Positions 34,759 through 44,090 of a stretch of 64,000 nt of DNA are shown piece by piece. The notes below the pieces were generated by a model. That model was not told where the DNA came from. It did not search any database and was given only the letters and a program-made list of their open reading frames with translations. This stretch comes from Vibrio maerlii (GTDB taxonomy: Bacteria; Pseudomonadota; Gammaproteobacteria; Enterobacterales; Vibrionaceae), in contig NZ_QRHC01000006.1 in NCBI RefSeq assembly GCF_003415655.1, positions 266,746-330,745 of the forward strand, given 5' to 3'. A program made the position numbers and the translations under genes. Positions within the stretch are counted from its first letter, which is position 1. Each line of letters opens with the position of its first letter.

Positions 34759-35208
34759 TTAATTAACCCAATCACGCAGTTTGAACGTCAGTGTATGTAC
34801 GTCATTTGATAGCGTCATACCGTCTTTCGTTAGCGTCATATCAGCCCAATCAGAAAGCGTTGCTGACATTGCTTGTTCTAGTTGCATCGCATTGTCTGGA
34901 CACATTTTCATTGTCATGCCCATTTGCTTAATGCGGAACTTACCGTCTTCCAGCTCTCCTTGGCCGAAGTAGTTGTTACAACCCGCATTACCGTTTGCTG
35001 TCATCTTCTCACCAACTTCTAGATTTGGTGCTTGGAAGTTTTCTTCTACAGTAATTGCATTACCGTCAACGTGCGTTAGCTGCCAGTTGTGGTGTTGTAG
35101 GTCCGTTGCAGTGATCTCTGCAGAAGCGGTGTTACCTTGATTAGTACATGCTGCCATAAATAGAGGTAGTGAAAGTGCAACGAGTGCTTTTTTAGCGGTA
35201 AATTTCAT
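34759..35208 (-). CDS. hslJ: META-domain lipoprotein (HslJ-like)
   Basis: 149 aa from the ATG at 35208 (MKFTAKKALVAL), with GGAG 9 nt upstream; the longer frame to 35256 is rejected. Lipobox LFMAAC near residue 20 gives an outer-membrane-type lipoprotein. The META domain follows (HHNWQLTHVDGNAI, GNAGCNNYFGQGEL, MGMTMKMCPDNAM). HslJ is a heat-inducible protein linked to novobiocin resistance in E. coli; its biochemical role is unknown. Confidence 0.88.
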   Translation of the reverse strand: MKFTAKKALVALSLPLFMAACTNQGNTASAEITATDLQHHNWQLTHVDGNAITVEENFQAPNLEVGEKMTANGNAGCNNYFGQGELEDGKFRIKQMGMTMKMCPDNAMQLEQAMSATLSDWADMTLTKDGMTLSNDVHTLTFKLRDWVN

Positions 35209-35394
35209 GTTTTTACTCCAATGAAGAAGCGGTTGAGCCAATTGGCTGATGTGCATAAATATAGTCTAGAATTATTCAAATTTGTCATGAAAGTGTGAGA
35301 TGTTAATCAAGATTTCTTTTGAAACAGTAGCTTAGTCAGCTATTCTAGTAGGAGATTTCTTGTTTTAGAGGGATATCTAGTTTTGGAGAGACTA

Positions 35395-35646
35395 ATGGAG
35401 CAGCTCGAGTTTTTCAAAGTGCCAAACCCTTGTGTCGGGGTATGCAGTGTCGATGATAAAGGCTACTGCAAGGGATGCATGCGAAAAAGGGAAGAGCGCT
35501 TTAATTGGATGTCCTTTACGCCCGCTGAACAGTTACACATCATTAAGTTGTGCAGACAGCGGTACAGACGTAAGCTAGCGGTAGGAAAATCGAATCAACA
35601 AAGTATTGTTGTTGAAGAACAGTCTAACCAACAGGATCTATTTTAG
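35395..35646 (+). CDS. DUF1289 protein
   Basis: 83 aa from ATG 35395, with GGAGAG 5-6 nt upstream; the TTG at 35383 is rejected. The Cys-rich segment PCVGVCSVDDKGYCKGCMR is the DUF1289 signature, probably a metal-binding loop, followed by the helical WMSFTPAEQ. Function unknown. Monocistronic. Confidence 0.88.
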   Translation: MEQLEFFKVPNPCVGVCSVDDKGYCKGCMRKREERFNWMSFTPAEQLHIIKLCRQRYRRKLAVGKSNQQSIVVEEQSNQQDLF

Positions 35647-35749
35647 TCATTAGACTATTTGAGGTTAACGATTAAAGTAATCAGTACTTTGGTCGATACA
35701 AGCAGCAATAAGCACTATAGAATTAATTGAATGAAAGAGAGGACCTTTC

Positions 35750-36100
35750 ATGCACGCACACGAACAAAAACGACAATACTACCGACTGAAGTATCCACGT
35801 CAGGCAAGACCTGTTGTCCGTTTTGCTGATGAGCTCTTTCACGTCAGTGAAGTGTCGGAGAAAGGGATTCGTGTCGTGATGAATCGTTTGACCGCTCTAT
35901 ATAAAGGGCTGTCGATGAAGGGAACGATAAATTTTCATGACGAGACCAATATAGACGTTGAAGGTGCTGTTCTGCGCTTAGAGGATGAAGAGTTTGTGGT
36001 TTACCTTAATCAGGGTTTAACCTTTAAGCAAATGGTTGAAGAGCAGCGACATGTCCGCCAGAACTACCCAAGCTTTTTTGCTCGTCTCAGAGCTGCATAA
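35750..36100 (+). CDS. PilZ-domain protein
   Basis: 116 aa. The RxxxR part of the cyclic-di-GMP site is present (KRQYYRLKYP). The second motif, normally D/NxSxxG, reads EVSEKG, a mild variant, so binding of c-di-GMP is probable but not certain. Single small PilZ proteins act as c-di-GMP adaptors. GAGAGG ribosome site about 9 nt before the ATG. A hairpin terminator follows. Confidence 0.8.
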   Translation: MHAHEQKRQYYRLKYPRQARPVVRFADELFHVSEVSEKGIRVVMNRLTALYKGLSMKGTINFHDETNIDVEGAVLRLEDEEFVVYLNQGLTFKQMVEEQRHVRQNYPSFFARLRAA

Positions 36101-36120
36101 ATACGAATAATAAAACTTCA

Positions 36121-36146
36121 AGAGCCAGCTTACTTAGCTGGCTTTA
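36121..36146 (+). terminator. Terminator after the PilZ gene
   Basis: AGCCAGC and GCTGGCT with a seven-base loop, followed by TTTATTTG. It overlaps the 3' end of the convergent rhodanese gene. Confidence 0.75.
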
Positions 36147-36486
36147 TTTGTTTCAACTCTTCCAGACCACCGGCATTGTGGATGTTGGTAAAACCAATTG
36201 ACTCTAAATAGTAGTGCGCACGCCCAGAGCGAGCACCGCTGCGACAATACAGAACAATGGGAGCAGATTTATCGATGCTTTCAAACCCTTGTTCTATTTC
36301 TGATAGTGGAATATTGATGGCCTCATTTAAGTGGCCCTGAGAAAACTCTTGTGGTGTTCTTACATCTACCACCATTGCGCCGTCATCGATCAGTTGCCAA
36401 CCTAACTCTGCACGTTCACTTGCATAACTCGACAGTGATATGAGTATTGGTAAGACACAACCAAAAACCTTGATTAATCTGTTCAT
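36130..36486 (-). CDS. Periplasmic rhodanese (PspE-like sulfurtransferase)
   Basis: 118 aa from the ATG at 36486 (MNRLIKVFGCVLPILISLSSYA), with AGGAAG about 8 nt upstream; the longer frame overlaps the MFS gene and is rejected. Signal peptide residues 1-22. Single rhodanese domain: VVDVRTPQEFSQGHL and the active-site loop YCRSGARSG with nucleophilic Cys. It moves sulfane sulfur in the periplasm. Downstream of the MFS gene by 32 bp on the same strand, possibly cotranscribed. Confidence 0.9.
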   Translation of the reverse strand: MNRLIKVFGCVLPILISLSSYASERAELGWQLIDDGAMVVDVRTPQEFSQGHLNEAINIPLSEIEQGFESIDKSAPIVLYCRSGARSGRAHYYLESIGFTNIHNAGGLEELKQIKPAK

Positions 36487-36518
36487 ACTGTTCACTTCCT
36501 TTGTGTTTGATGAGGTGA

Positions 36519-37709
36519 CTATACCTTTCTGTCCCTTGCGGCGTTTGCTGCACAAATTAAACAAAAGAATGCAAAGACAGTAATTATTCCAATAGGTAAC
36601 TGCCAGCCACCTGTGACTGTGTGACTCCAACCAACCAGAGAAGGTCCTGTCGCCGCGAACGCATAACCAATACTTTGCGACATACCGGACAGCGCGGCCG
36701 CTTGACTCGCATTATTTGTACGCAAACCAATGAAAGAGAGCACGACAATAAAGGTCGAGCAGTTACTTAATCCAAAGTAGGCGACCCAAAACGTCGCAAA
36801 CTGAGGCAGCGTAAGCAAACCAATAAGGCTAATGACGACTGAGCCTGAACAGATAGAGACAAGTGCGACGTGATTCTTCCACTTGGCCAAAACTGGCATC
36901 AGGATCAACCCTGGTACCATGGTCGAGAATTGCAAAAAACTGTAGATATAGCCCGCATCGAGCTCACTGTAGCCATAATCCGTCAAGATTTTTGGTAGCC
37001 AACCGGCAAAAGAGTAGAAGGTGAAAGAGTTGATCCCCAGGGCCAATGTAACGATCCACGCGACCTTAGAGCGAATAAGGGATAATGGCGATGCGTTTCT
37101 GCTTTCAGTAGAGTTCGCATATACGGTTTTACGACCTTGGCGCCATTTTGGCAACCAGTATAGCAATGCAACTAAGACGAAAATCAGATTGAATAACAGT
37201 GCAAGTTGCCAACCTCCAACGCCTGCGATAGCAGGCGAATGGGAGAGTGGAATCATCAAGCTTGCTGCTAAAGTTGAACCAATACCCATCAGGAAGATAT
37301 ATGAGGAGGTGACCAACGAAATATGGTTGGGAAAGTGCTCCTTCACAAAGGCTGGCAACAATACATTGCCAAAGGCAACACCTGCGCCCAGTAAAACCGT
37401 ACCTATATAGAGTGGCAGAGCAAACCCAACAGAACGAATAGCTATGCCGATACCGATGAGAATCACCGCGGCTAATAACGCTGAATTGATGCCTACCTTA
37501 CTCGAGAGTTTTGGGGCTATAGGGGAGAACAAAGCCAAAGCTACAAGCGGTAACGCTGTGACAAACCCACCTAAGGATGCACTCATCGAAAGGTCTTGCA
37601 TGATCTGTTCTAGCAAGGGCGCTAGGCTAGTAAACGGTGCACGCAGGTTTAGGGCGATAAGGAAAACGCCAAGCAATGCAGCGATAGTAGTGTGGGATAA
37701 GCGGTTCAT
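36519..37709 (-). CDS. MFS transporter, CynX/NimT (YeaN) type
   Basis: 396 aa, twelve membrane segments. The N-terminal ALNLRAPFTSLAPLLEQI is diagnostic of the CynX/NimT subfamily, whose members export cyanate-like or 2-nitroimidazole compounds. Substrate not known. The rhodanese gene follows on the same strand, and CynX plus sulfurtransferase might hint at cyanate/thiocyanate handling, but that is inference only. Confidence 0.88.
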   Translation of the reverse strand: MNRLSHTTIAALLGVFLIALNLRAPFTSLAPLLEQIMQDLSMSASLGGFVTALPLVALALFSPIAPKLSSKVGINSALLAAVILIGIGIAIRSVGFALPLYIGTVLLGAGVAFGNVLLPAFVKEHFPNHISLVTSSYIFLMGIGSTLAASLMIPLSHSPAIAGVGGWQLALLFNLIFVLVALLYWLPKWRQGRKTVYANSTESRNASPLSLIRSKVAWIVTLALGINSFTFYSFAGWLPKILTDYGYSELDAGYIYSFLQFSTMVPGLILMPVLAKWKNHVALVSICSGSVVISLIGLLTLPQFATFWVAYFGLSNCSTFIVVLSFIGLRTNNASQAAALSGMSQSIGYAFAATGPSLVGWSHTVTGGWQLPIGIITVFAFFCLICAANAARDRKV

Positions 37710-37846
37710 GCGATTCTTCGACGAATAAAAATCATATTGTACGTCAACAAAAACCTACTGTTAACGAATGATTGTGAAAGAAATTTTGCTAATATAGGCG
37801 GCTATACAGCATATCTATTTTAAAATTACCATCACAGAGAGTTACA

Positions 37847-38182
37847 ATGTCACTTCCTCCTTGCCCAAACTGCCAATCTGAATACGTCTACCAAGATCAA
37901 GCGAACTTCGTCTGTCCAGAATGTGCGTACGAGTGGAATCCTCAAGAAGTTGCGGAAGAGGATGTGATTAAAGTGAAAGATGCCAATGGCACGTTGCTCT
38001 CTGAGGGTGACCGAGTCACTCTGGCAAAAGACCTAAAAGTTAAGGGCAGCTCACTGGTTCTGAAAATCGGTACTAAAGCAGTGGTACGTCGAATTGTTGA
38101 AGGTAAGGACCATCAGCTAGATTGTAAGGTTGATGGTGCAGGCGAAATGATGGTCACAGCCCAATTTGTGAAGAAAGCATAA
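37847..38182 (+). CDS. yjdM: PhnA/YjdM zinc-ribbon protein
   Basis: 111 aa. N-terminal zinc ribbon [21 protein letters not shown], then the PhnA beta domain ([20 protein letters not shown] and [12 protein letters not shown]). Despite the name it is not needed for phosphonate cleavage in E. coli. GAGAG ribosome site upstream. Stands just ahead of the cobU-cobQ-cobC set, 35 bp before cobU, and may be cotranscribed. Confidence 0.92.
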   Translation: MSLPPCPNCQSEYVYQDQANFVCPECAYEWNPQEVAEEDVIKVKDANGTLLSEGDRVTLAKDLKVKGSSLVLKIGTKAVVRRIVEGKDHQLDCKVDGAGEMMVTAQFVKKA

Positions 38183-38217
38183 AAGCTAATTGGTCTTTAT
38201 CGACAGGGAAGTAAAAT

Positions 38218-38748
38218 TTGAACATATCCTCTACTTCAAAAGAGCTTGTACTCGGCGGGGCGCGTTCTGGTAAAAGTAGCTATGCCGAACGGTTAGCAAC
38301 TGAGTCACGCAAGCCGGTTACTTATATTGCTACCTCTCAAGCATTTGATGATGAGATGGCGCAACGTATTCAAATCCATAAATCTCAACGCCCGGCTGAA
38401 TGGAAGGTTGTTGAGGAGCCTTATGAGCTTTCTAAAGTACTCATCGAACATAGTCGCGAAGATAACTGTATCTTGGTCGATTGTCTTACCCTGTGGTTAA
38501 GTAACTGTTTGTTCGGGCAAGACCTCAAACAATGGCAGGAAATCAAGACTGAGTTTCTTCAAACATTAGAAACTCTGCCTGGGCAGGTACTTATGGTCAG
38601 CAACGAAGTCGGTTGTGGGGTCGTTCCCATGGGGGAGGTTAGTCGTCGTTTTGTCGATGAGGCTGGGTGGTTACACCAAGCAATCGCCGCTCAAGTGGAA
38701 AAAGTGACCCTTGTTACTGCCGGTTTACCTATGAAGCTCAAGGGCTAA
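38218..38748 (+). CDS. cobU: Adenosylcobinamide kinase / guanylyltransferase
   Basis: 176 aa, full length. TTG start at 38218 with AGGGAAG upstream; no suitable ATG is near. P-loop GGARSGKSS at residues 13-21, then VDCLTLWLSN and SNEVGCGVVPMGEVSRRFVD, all CobU motifs. It phosphorylates and guanylylates adenosylcobinamide in the nucleotide-loop assembly step of cobalamin synthesis. Followed by cobQ and cobC; cobS and cobT are not in the window. No cobalamin riboswitch was recognised upstream. Confidence 0.93.
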   Translation: MNISSTSKELVLGGARSGKSSYAERLATESRKPVTYIATSQAFDDEMAQRIQIHKSQRPAEWKVVEEPYELSKVLIEHSREDNCILVDCLTLWLSNCLFGQDLKQWQEIKTEFLQTLETLPGQVLMVSNEVGCGVVPMGEVSRRFVDEAGWLHQAIAAQVEKVTLVTAGLPMKLKG

Positions 38749-38808
38749 CCCGCCACTAATCAAACCCACGTCCAATATCAGCTCAACAGAAAATTTATCG
38801 GAGAAACA

Positions 38809-40302
38809 ATGCAAACCACTTCTCAAGCTTTGATGGTTCAAGGAACGACATCGGACGCAGGAAAAAGTGTCCTAGTTGCTGGCCTGTGTCGTGTCCTTGC
38901 TCGTAAAGGCCTCAAAGTTGCCCCTTTTAAACCTCAGAATATGGCGTTAAACAGTGCGGTGACTGCCGATGGTGGTGAAATTGGTCGTGCCCAAGCTGTA
39001 CAGGCATACGCTTGTGGTGTTGAGCCCACCACGGACATGAATCCTGTTCTCATTAAGCCAAATACGGATATCGGGGCGCAAATCATAGTGCATGGAAAAG
39101 CACTGAAAGATATGGATGCTCAGGGCTATCATGACTTTAAGCCGAAAATGTTGCCGTATGTGATGGAGTCTTTTGAACGACTTCAGCAAGAGTACCAATC
39201 TGTGATGATTGAAGGAGCGGGCAGCCCGGCGGAAATCAATCTCAGAGAAAATGATATTGCCAACATGGGGTTTGCTGAAGAAGCGGATATCCCTGTCATC
39301 ATCATTGCTGACATTGATCGAGGCGGTGTATTTGCTCACCTTTATGGAACCTTAGAGCTTCTTAGCCAATCAGAGCAGGATCGTGTCGTAGGCTTTGTGA
39401 TCAACCGCTTCCGTGGTGATATTAAACTACTTGAAAGCGGTTTAGATTGGTTAGAGGACAAAACAGGGAAACCTGTTGTAGGTGTCCTCCCATATCTTCA
39501 TGGCCTCATGTTGGAGGCAGAAGATGCAATCAACAGCAGCCAGTTAATCTCTTCAATGGAAGATAAAAATGAGCAGCAACTTAAGGTTGTTGTGCCTGTA
39601 TTAACCCGAATCAGCAACCATACAGATTTTGACCCTCTAAGAATGCATCCTAATGTCGATCTGGTTTTTGTAGGAAAAGACCAAGCTCTACCGCCAGCGG
39701 ATTTGATCATCTTACCGGGTTCGAAAAGTGTCCGCAGTGACCTTGCGTATTTACGAGAGCAGGGTTGGGATAAACAGATTGAACGCCACATTCGTTTTGG
39801 TGGGAAAGTGATGGGGATCTGTGGTGGCTATCAAATGCTTGGTGAGTTGATTACTGATCCATTAGGCATAGAAGGTGAAGCTGGCGAAAGTCAGGGTTTA
39901 GGTTACTTGCCATTAACCACAGAGCTGAAATCCAACAAGCAGCTAAAACAGAGTAAGGGTACCTTACAACTACCGAATCAAAACGAGGTGGAAGTGTTTG
40001 GTTACGAGATCCATGCTGGTGTGACTATGGGTGTTCAATCTAATGCTCCTGTTCAACTAGATAGTGGGGCAGATGGCTCGATGGGTATTGACAATCAAGT
40101 GTTTGGTACCTACCTGCATGGTATTTTTGAATCTCCCGACGCATGTAGCAGTATTCTTCGTTGGGCTGGATTGCAAGACGCCCAAGGCGTTGATTTTGAT
40201 GCAATACGAGAGCAAGGGATTAATCGTGTAGCCGACGCCATTGAAGAACATCTTGACCTAACCAAACTCTGGCCAGAGTTGAAACAGTTCCATAATGGCT
40301 AA
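38809..40302 (+). CDS. cobQ: Adenosylcobyric acid synthase
   Basis: 497 aa. N-terminal ATPase (dethiobiotin-synthetase-like) with [19 protein letters not shown] and the substrate motifs [11 protein letters not shown] and [11 protein letters not shown]-terminal class I glutamine amidotransferase near 255-450, with the Cys in [10 protein letters not shown] and His in YLHGIFES. It amidates four side chains of adenosylcobyrinic acid a,c-diamide, a step after corrin-ring assembly. GGAG ribosome site upstream. Its presence with cobU indicates cobyric acid uptake/salvage or a wider pathway elsewhere. Confidence 0.95.
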   Translation: MQTTSQALMVQGTTSDAGKSVLVAGLCRVLARKGLKVAPFKPQNMALNSAVTADGGEIGRAQAVQAYACGVEPTTDMNPVLIKPNTDIGAQIIVHGKALKDMDAQGYHDFKPKMLPYVMESFERLQQEYQSVMIEGAGSPAEINLRENDIANMGFAEEADIPVIIIADIDRGGVFAHLYGTLELLSQSEQDRVVGFVINRFRGDIKLLESGLDWLEDKTGKPVVGVLPYLHGLMLEAEDAINSSQLISSMEDKNEQQLKVVVPVLTRISNHTDFDPLRMHPNVDLVFVGKDQALPPADLIILPGSKSVRSDLAYLREQGWDKQIERHIRFGGKVMGICGGYQMLGELITDPLGIEGEAGESQGLGYLPLTTELKSNKQLKQSKGTLQLPNQNEVEVFGYEIHAGVTMGVQSNAPVQLDSGADGSMGIDNQVFGTYLHGIFESPDACSSILRWAGLQDAQGVDFDAIREQGINRVADAIEEHLDLTKLWPELKQFHNG

Positions 40303-40329
40303 GCGATATAACGGGTAAACGTTTTAATT

Positions 40330-40938
40330 ATGACAACCACAACCATTACTTTGTTAAGACATGGCCTACCAGATGGCGAAAGCTGTTTTCGTGGGCATAC
40401 CGATTTTGCGCTCACCAATACTGGCCTTGAACAAATGTCGCGAGCGGTTTCTGATTTGAATGAGGTTGATATCGTCGTTTGCTCTCCATTGCAGCGCTGT
40501 GCTCAGTTCGCTCGCCATTTTTCTGCCGATAGAGTCATTCCCTATGTTGAAAATAAAGGCCTTATAGAGCTCAATTTTGGCGATTGGGACGGTCAAGAGA
40601 AACAGCAAGTGTGGAAAGAAAACCAACAGCTTGTAACTGATTTTTGGAATGACCCGTGGGGCACGACACCACCAGAGGCTGAGCCCCTAGTTGATTTCGA
40701 TGCGCGAGTATTGCTTTGTTGGGAACTGTTGCTGACTCAGTACCAAGGAAAGCACGTTCTTGCAGTGACTCATGCGGGAGTAATCAAACAGGTGATGCGC
40801 CATGTTTTAGACATGCCGCGCGATGCTAAATACCTACAGCGTTTGAGCATTCCATATGCTGCTTTAATAACAATTAAGGTGTTTCGTGATCAAGATGGAA
40901 CACTATGGCCTGAAGTGATTTGGCCAAAACAATACTAA
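40330..40938 (+). CDS. cobC: Histidine phosphatase, alpha-ribazole phosphatase-like
   Basis: 202 aa. RHG motif in LLRHGLPDGESCFRG; second active-site parts ELNFGDWDGQ and VTHAGVIKQV with the catalytic His. The context after cobU and cobQ supports alpha-ribazole-5-phosphate phosphatase (CobC). It removes the phosphate late in nucleotide loop assembly. No clear ribosome site, but the ATG at 40330 aligns with the family start. Confidence 0.88.
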   Translation: MTTTTITLLRHGLPDGESCFRGHTDFALTNTGLEQMSRAVSDLNEVDIVVCSPLQRCAQFARHFSADRVIPYVENKGLIELNFGDWDGQEKQQVWKENQQLVTDFWNDPWGTTPPEAEPLVDFDARVLLCWELLLTQYQGKHVLAVTHAGVIKQVMRHVLDMPRDAKYLQRLSIPYAALITIKVFRDQDGTLWPEVIWPKQY

Positions 40939-40992
40939 GCTAGTATTAATTAGGGTCAACAGAACCTAACGAAAGACAAGGATAATTCATTG

Positions 40993-42522
40993 ATGTATAA
41001 GTCACGCCGCGTACCTGCTGCTCTCTTATCTTTACTCGTTTTGGCAGGATGTAGCTCCCTACCTGAACAAATGGAACACACAACAGTTGCTCAAGAATAC
41101 GTTTCTGATAGCCGCTTATCTGAACTAGTCAACACGCAAAAACCGCAGGTGTATGCACAAAACAAAAGTGCGGTGTTGATACAAGAAAAAGGTTGGGATG
41201 CACTTGCTCAGCGACTCGCATTGATTGATGCTGCAGAGCAGTCGATTGATATTCAGTACTACATCTGGAATTCTGATAAATCAGGTGCTTACATGGTAAG
41301 CCGCCTAGTCGCCGCTGCTGACCGAGGCGTTAAAGTTAGATTACTCCTTGATGATATCAATCTTAATGAGCGGGAAGACCTACTCATTGCCTTAGATTCT
41401 CATCCTAATATCCGTATTCGTATCTATAACCCCATCCCAACACGGAGTGGAGTCGCGAAGTGGCTCAATGTACTGGGTGACTTTTCACGCTTGAACCGAA
41501 GAATGCACAATAAATCGTTTACCGTTGATGGGGTCTTCTCTGTGGTTGGTGGACGTAATATTGGTGATGAATATTTCGACCTCTCAGAGGAGATTAACTT
41601 CCGTGACCGCGATGCACTAATCACGGGAGAAGTAGTTTCAGACATTCAATTAAGCTATCTAGATTACTGGGACAGCAGCTGGTCTTATCCTGTAGAACTG
41701 TTAGGCAGTGAAGCGGCATCATTGAGTGAGTATGCAAGCATCTCTGTACCTGAATATTTAAACTACCCACCACTACCGGTAGGCGAAGTGCAATCACTGA
41801 AGTACTTGAAGCGTGAGCTTTCAAATATGGAGCTGGTAGATGCCTTGTATGTGTCAGATCACCCTGTCCCCGAAGATACAAAGAACGTTGATGAGCCAAA
41901 GGCGACGGCAATTTTGTTGGGTGAGCTAGCAAGCAAAGCGAATGAAGAGATCATTCTTGAGTCTGCTTATATGGTCCTTGATGATACTCAGCTCGATTTT
42001 ATTCAAGGACGAGTGGGTGAGGGCGTAGAGATGAAGGCTCTTACTAACTCAATGGCGTCGAATGACTTGGTAACAAACCATTCGGGTTATGCAGGGCGAC
42101 GTCAGGATATGCTTGAGCACGGGATTCAGTTGTTTGAGCTTAAACCCGAAACCAGATTGTGTAATCGCTCGACTCGAGACGACGCTAAATGCGCACCAAC
42201 CTTGCCATATGGTTTGCATGCCAAGTCAGCGGTTTTTGACCAAAGATATGTTGCGATTGGGTCGTTTAACTTTAATTTGCGTTCAACCTATCTAAATACC
42301 GAATCTATTTTGGTGTTTGAGAGTGAAGAAATCGCTGATCAACTTGTTGATGTGTTCGAAGAAGCGATGGAAGATGACAATAGTTGGCGTTTAGAGCTAG
42401 AAGATGGCACCGTCTATTGGCACTCTCAGGATGAAACCTGGGATAGCGAGCCTGAGGTAGGGCGTTGGGAGCAACTGCAATCTCGCTTGCTTCAATTTCT
42501 GCCTATCGAGAAATATCTTTAA
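40993..42522 (+). CDS. Phospholipase D-family lipoprotein (cardiolipin synthase ClsC-like)
   Basis: 509 aa from the ATG at 40993 (a TTG one codon earlier is possible; AAGGA is 10 nt upstream). Lipobox LLVLAGCSS near residue 20. Two HKD motifs: MHNKSFTVDGVFSVVGGRN near 167 and LHAKSAVFDQRYVAIGSFN near 415. Two-HKD periplasmic proteins of this kind make or remodel phospholipids such as cardiolipin. As a lipoprotein it faces the periplasm. Monocistronic with a strong terminator. Confidence 0.9.
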   Translation: MYKSRRVPAALLSLLVLAGCSSLPEQMEHTTVAQEYVSDSRLSELVNTQKPQVYAQNKSAVLIQEKGWDALAQRLALIDAAEQSIDIQYYIWNSDKSGAYMVSRLVAAADRGVKVRLLLDDINLNEREDLLIALDSHPNIRIRIYNPIPTRSGVAKWLNVLGDFSRLNRRMHNKSFTVDGVFSVVGGRNIGDEYFDLSEEINFRDRDALITGEVVSDIQLSYLDYWDSSWSYPVELLGSEAASLSEYASISVPEYLNYPPLPVGEVQSLKYLKRELSNMELVDALYVSDHPVPEDTKNVDEPKATAILLGELASKANEEIILESAYMVLDDTQLDFIQGRVGEGVEMKALTNSMASNDLVTNHSGYAGRRQDMLEHGIQLFELKPETRLCNRSTRDDAKCAPTLPYGLHAKSAVFDQRYVAIGSFNFNLRSTYLNTESILVFESEEIADQLVDVFEEAMEDDNSWRLELEDGTVYWHSQDETWDSEPEVGRWEQLQSRLLQFLPIEKYL

Positions 42523-42544
42523 GATTTGAGTGTAGTTTACCCTA

Positions 42545-42579
42545 ACCAAGCCCAATTAATACTTGGGCTTGGTGTTTTT
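42545..42579 (+). terminator. Rho-independent terminator
   Basis: ACCAAGCCCAA / TTGGGCTTGGT stem of 11 bp, seven-base loop, then GTTTTT. Confidence 0.92.
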
Positions 42580-42668
42580 AGGACTTGCTGTTGCTTGGAA
42601 TAGTGCATTGAAATGATGGCGATCAAATTGCTTGAGGAATTTTGCGAGTAAGATATGATTCGCAATTT

Positions 42669-42687
42669 CGTAATGATAATTAATATC
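42669..42687. promoter_or_regulatory. Possible Fur box
   Basis: CGTAATGATAATTAATATC shares 15 of 19 positions with the GATAATGATAATCATTATC Fur consensus. It lies 59 bp before the MATE transporter ATG, in promoter range. Iron control of this exporter is inferred only. Confidence 0.4.
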
Positions 42688-42745
42688 ACTACAATTTCTC
42701 CCGACTACTCAGGCACCTGCTGCCAGTACATTGATACAAACAAAA

Positions 42746-44056
42746 ATGAACCTGACTCATAAAGACTATTTCAAAATCGCATTTCCTTTTATTGTTTCTA
42801 CGGTAACTCAGCCATTGCTCGGTGCGGTTGATACTGCGGTTATTGGTAAGCTCGGTGTCGCTGAACTTATAGGCGGTGTAGCAATTGGTACGGTGATCAT
42901 GAACACCTTGTACTGGTTGTTTGGCTTTTTCCGCGTGAGTACCACGGGTCAAAGTGCCATTGCACTGGGTAAGAACGATCGTAATGAAATGGCACGCAGC
43001 TTATTTCAACCTGCTATCTTGGCAATGAGTGTCGGTCTGGTATTTATTCTCTTACAATCATTGATATGGCAAGGAGCACTGTTCATCATCGAACCTGAAG
43101 ATGTGGTAGGCAGTAATGCGAAAATCTACTTTGATATCATGATTTTCGGTGCACCGTTTGTACTGCTGAACTATACCTTAATTGGCTGGTTGATGGGGCA
43201 GGCGAAAGCGAAAGAGACGTTATACACTCAGGTGTTTGGTAATGTTCTTAATATTGTATTAGATGTCATTTTTGTGCTGTACCTCGACCTTGGAATTGCT
43301 GGTGTTGCATACGCGACCTTAATTGCACAAATTTCAACATTTGTGATTGGTGCGCTGCTGGTGGTCAGAACCTGTCATTTCTCGCTAACTGATTACTTAT
43401 CTGAGGCTAAGATGAGCAACAGTGATCTGAAAGTGATTGTCTCTTCTAATATGGACCTTTTGCTGCGTACTGTTTGTCTATTGACTTTCTTTAATATGAT
43501 GGCTCGTGTTGGTTCACAATTAGGCTCTGATGTACTGGCTGCTAACGCGATTCTGATGCAAGTGACCTTTATCGTGAGCTACATGTTTGATGGTGTTGCC
43601 AACGCTTCCAGTGTGTTTGCGGGTAAAGCGGTCGGCCAAAAGAATCCTACGCTGTTAAACAATGTTCTAAGACTGACGACCATTTGGACCACTGGCTTTG
43701 TTGTTGTTTTGACGATTCTAACTGTGTTGTTTAAATCTCAAATTGTGTTGGTGTTCACTGCGCTTCCAGAGTTATTGGCAATTTATCATGATATGTCGAT
43801 ATGGCTATTGGTGTTCCCATTAGTGTCTGGCTACGGCTTAACCTTCTACGGTATCTTTACTGGCACAGGAACCACACGTCCAGTTCGTAATTCAACAGCC
43901 TGTACCCTGGCTCTGTTTTTGATCACCTTATTTATTGCTGTTCCAATATTCGGTAATCACGGTCTGTGGCTGGGCTTTACTTTGTTCTATGTTGGGCGAT
44001 TCGTCTTCTTGTTCCCATTCATTGGGCAAGTAAAGCAAAAGTGCGTTGAAGCATAA
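42746..44056 (+). CDS. MATE family efflux transporter (DinF-like)
   Basis: 436 aa from the ATG at 42746 (MNLTHKDYFKIAFPFIV); a TTG at 42731 would add five residues. Twelve membrane segments. DinF-branch MATE features: VSTVTQPLLGAVDTAVIG and the second-half SYMFDGVANASSVFAGKAVG. It exports organic cations or drugs by Na+ or H+ antiport. A Fur-like box upstream raises siderophore export as a possibility, as some Vibrio MATE proteins export siderophores. Confidence 0.88.
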   Translation: MNLTHKDYFKIAFPFIVSTVTQPLLGAVDTAVIGKLGVAELIGGVAIGTVIMNTLYWLFGFFRVSTTGQSAIALGKNDRNEMARSLFQPAILAMSVGLVFILLQSLIWQGALFIIEPEDVVGSNAKIYFDIMIFGAPFVLLNYTLIGWLMGQAKAKETLYTQVFGNVLNIVLDVIFVLYLDLGIAGVAYATLIAQISTFVIGALLVVRTCHFSLTDYLSEAKMSNSDLKVIVSSNMDLLLRTVCLLTFFNMMARVGSQLGSDVLAANAILMQVTFIVSYMFDGVANASSVFAGKAVGQKNPTLLNNVLRLTTIWTTGFVVVLTILTVLFKSQIVLVFTALPELLAIYHDMSIWLLVFPLVSGYGLTFYGIFTGTGTTRPVRNSTACTLALFLITLFIAVPIFGNHGLWLGFTLFYVGRFVFLFPFIGQVKQKCVEA

Positions 44057-44090
44057 TCACTAGGTAAATCAAAGGTAAGGGGATACAAGG

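Noticed and set aside
38150..38217. Cobalamin riboswitch before cobU
   Set aside because: Only about 35 bp separate phnA and cobU, far too short for the riboswitch, and no B12-box was seen.
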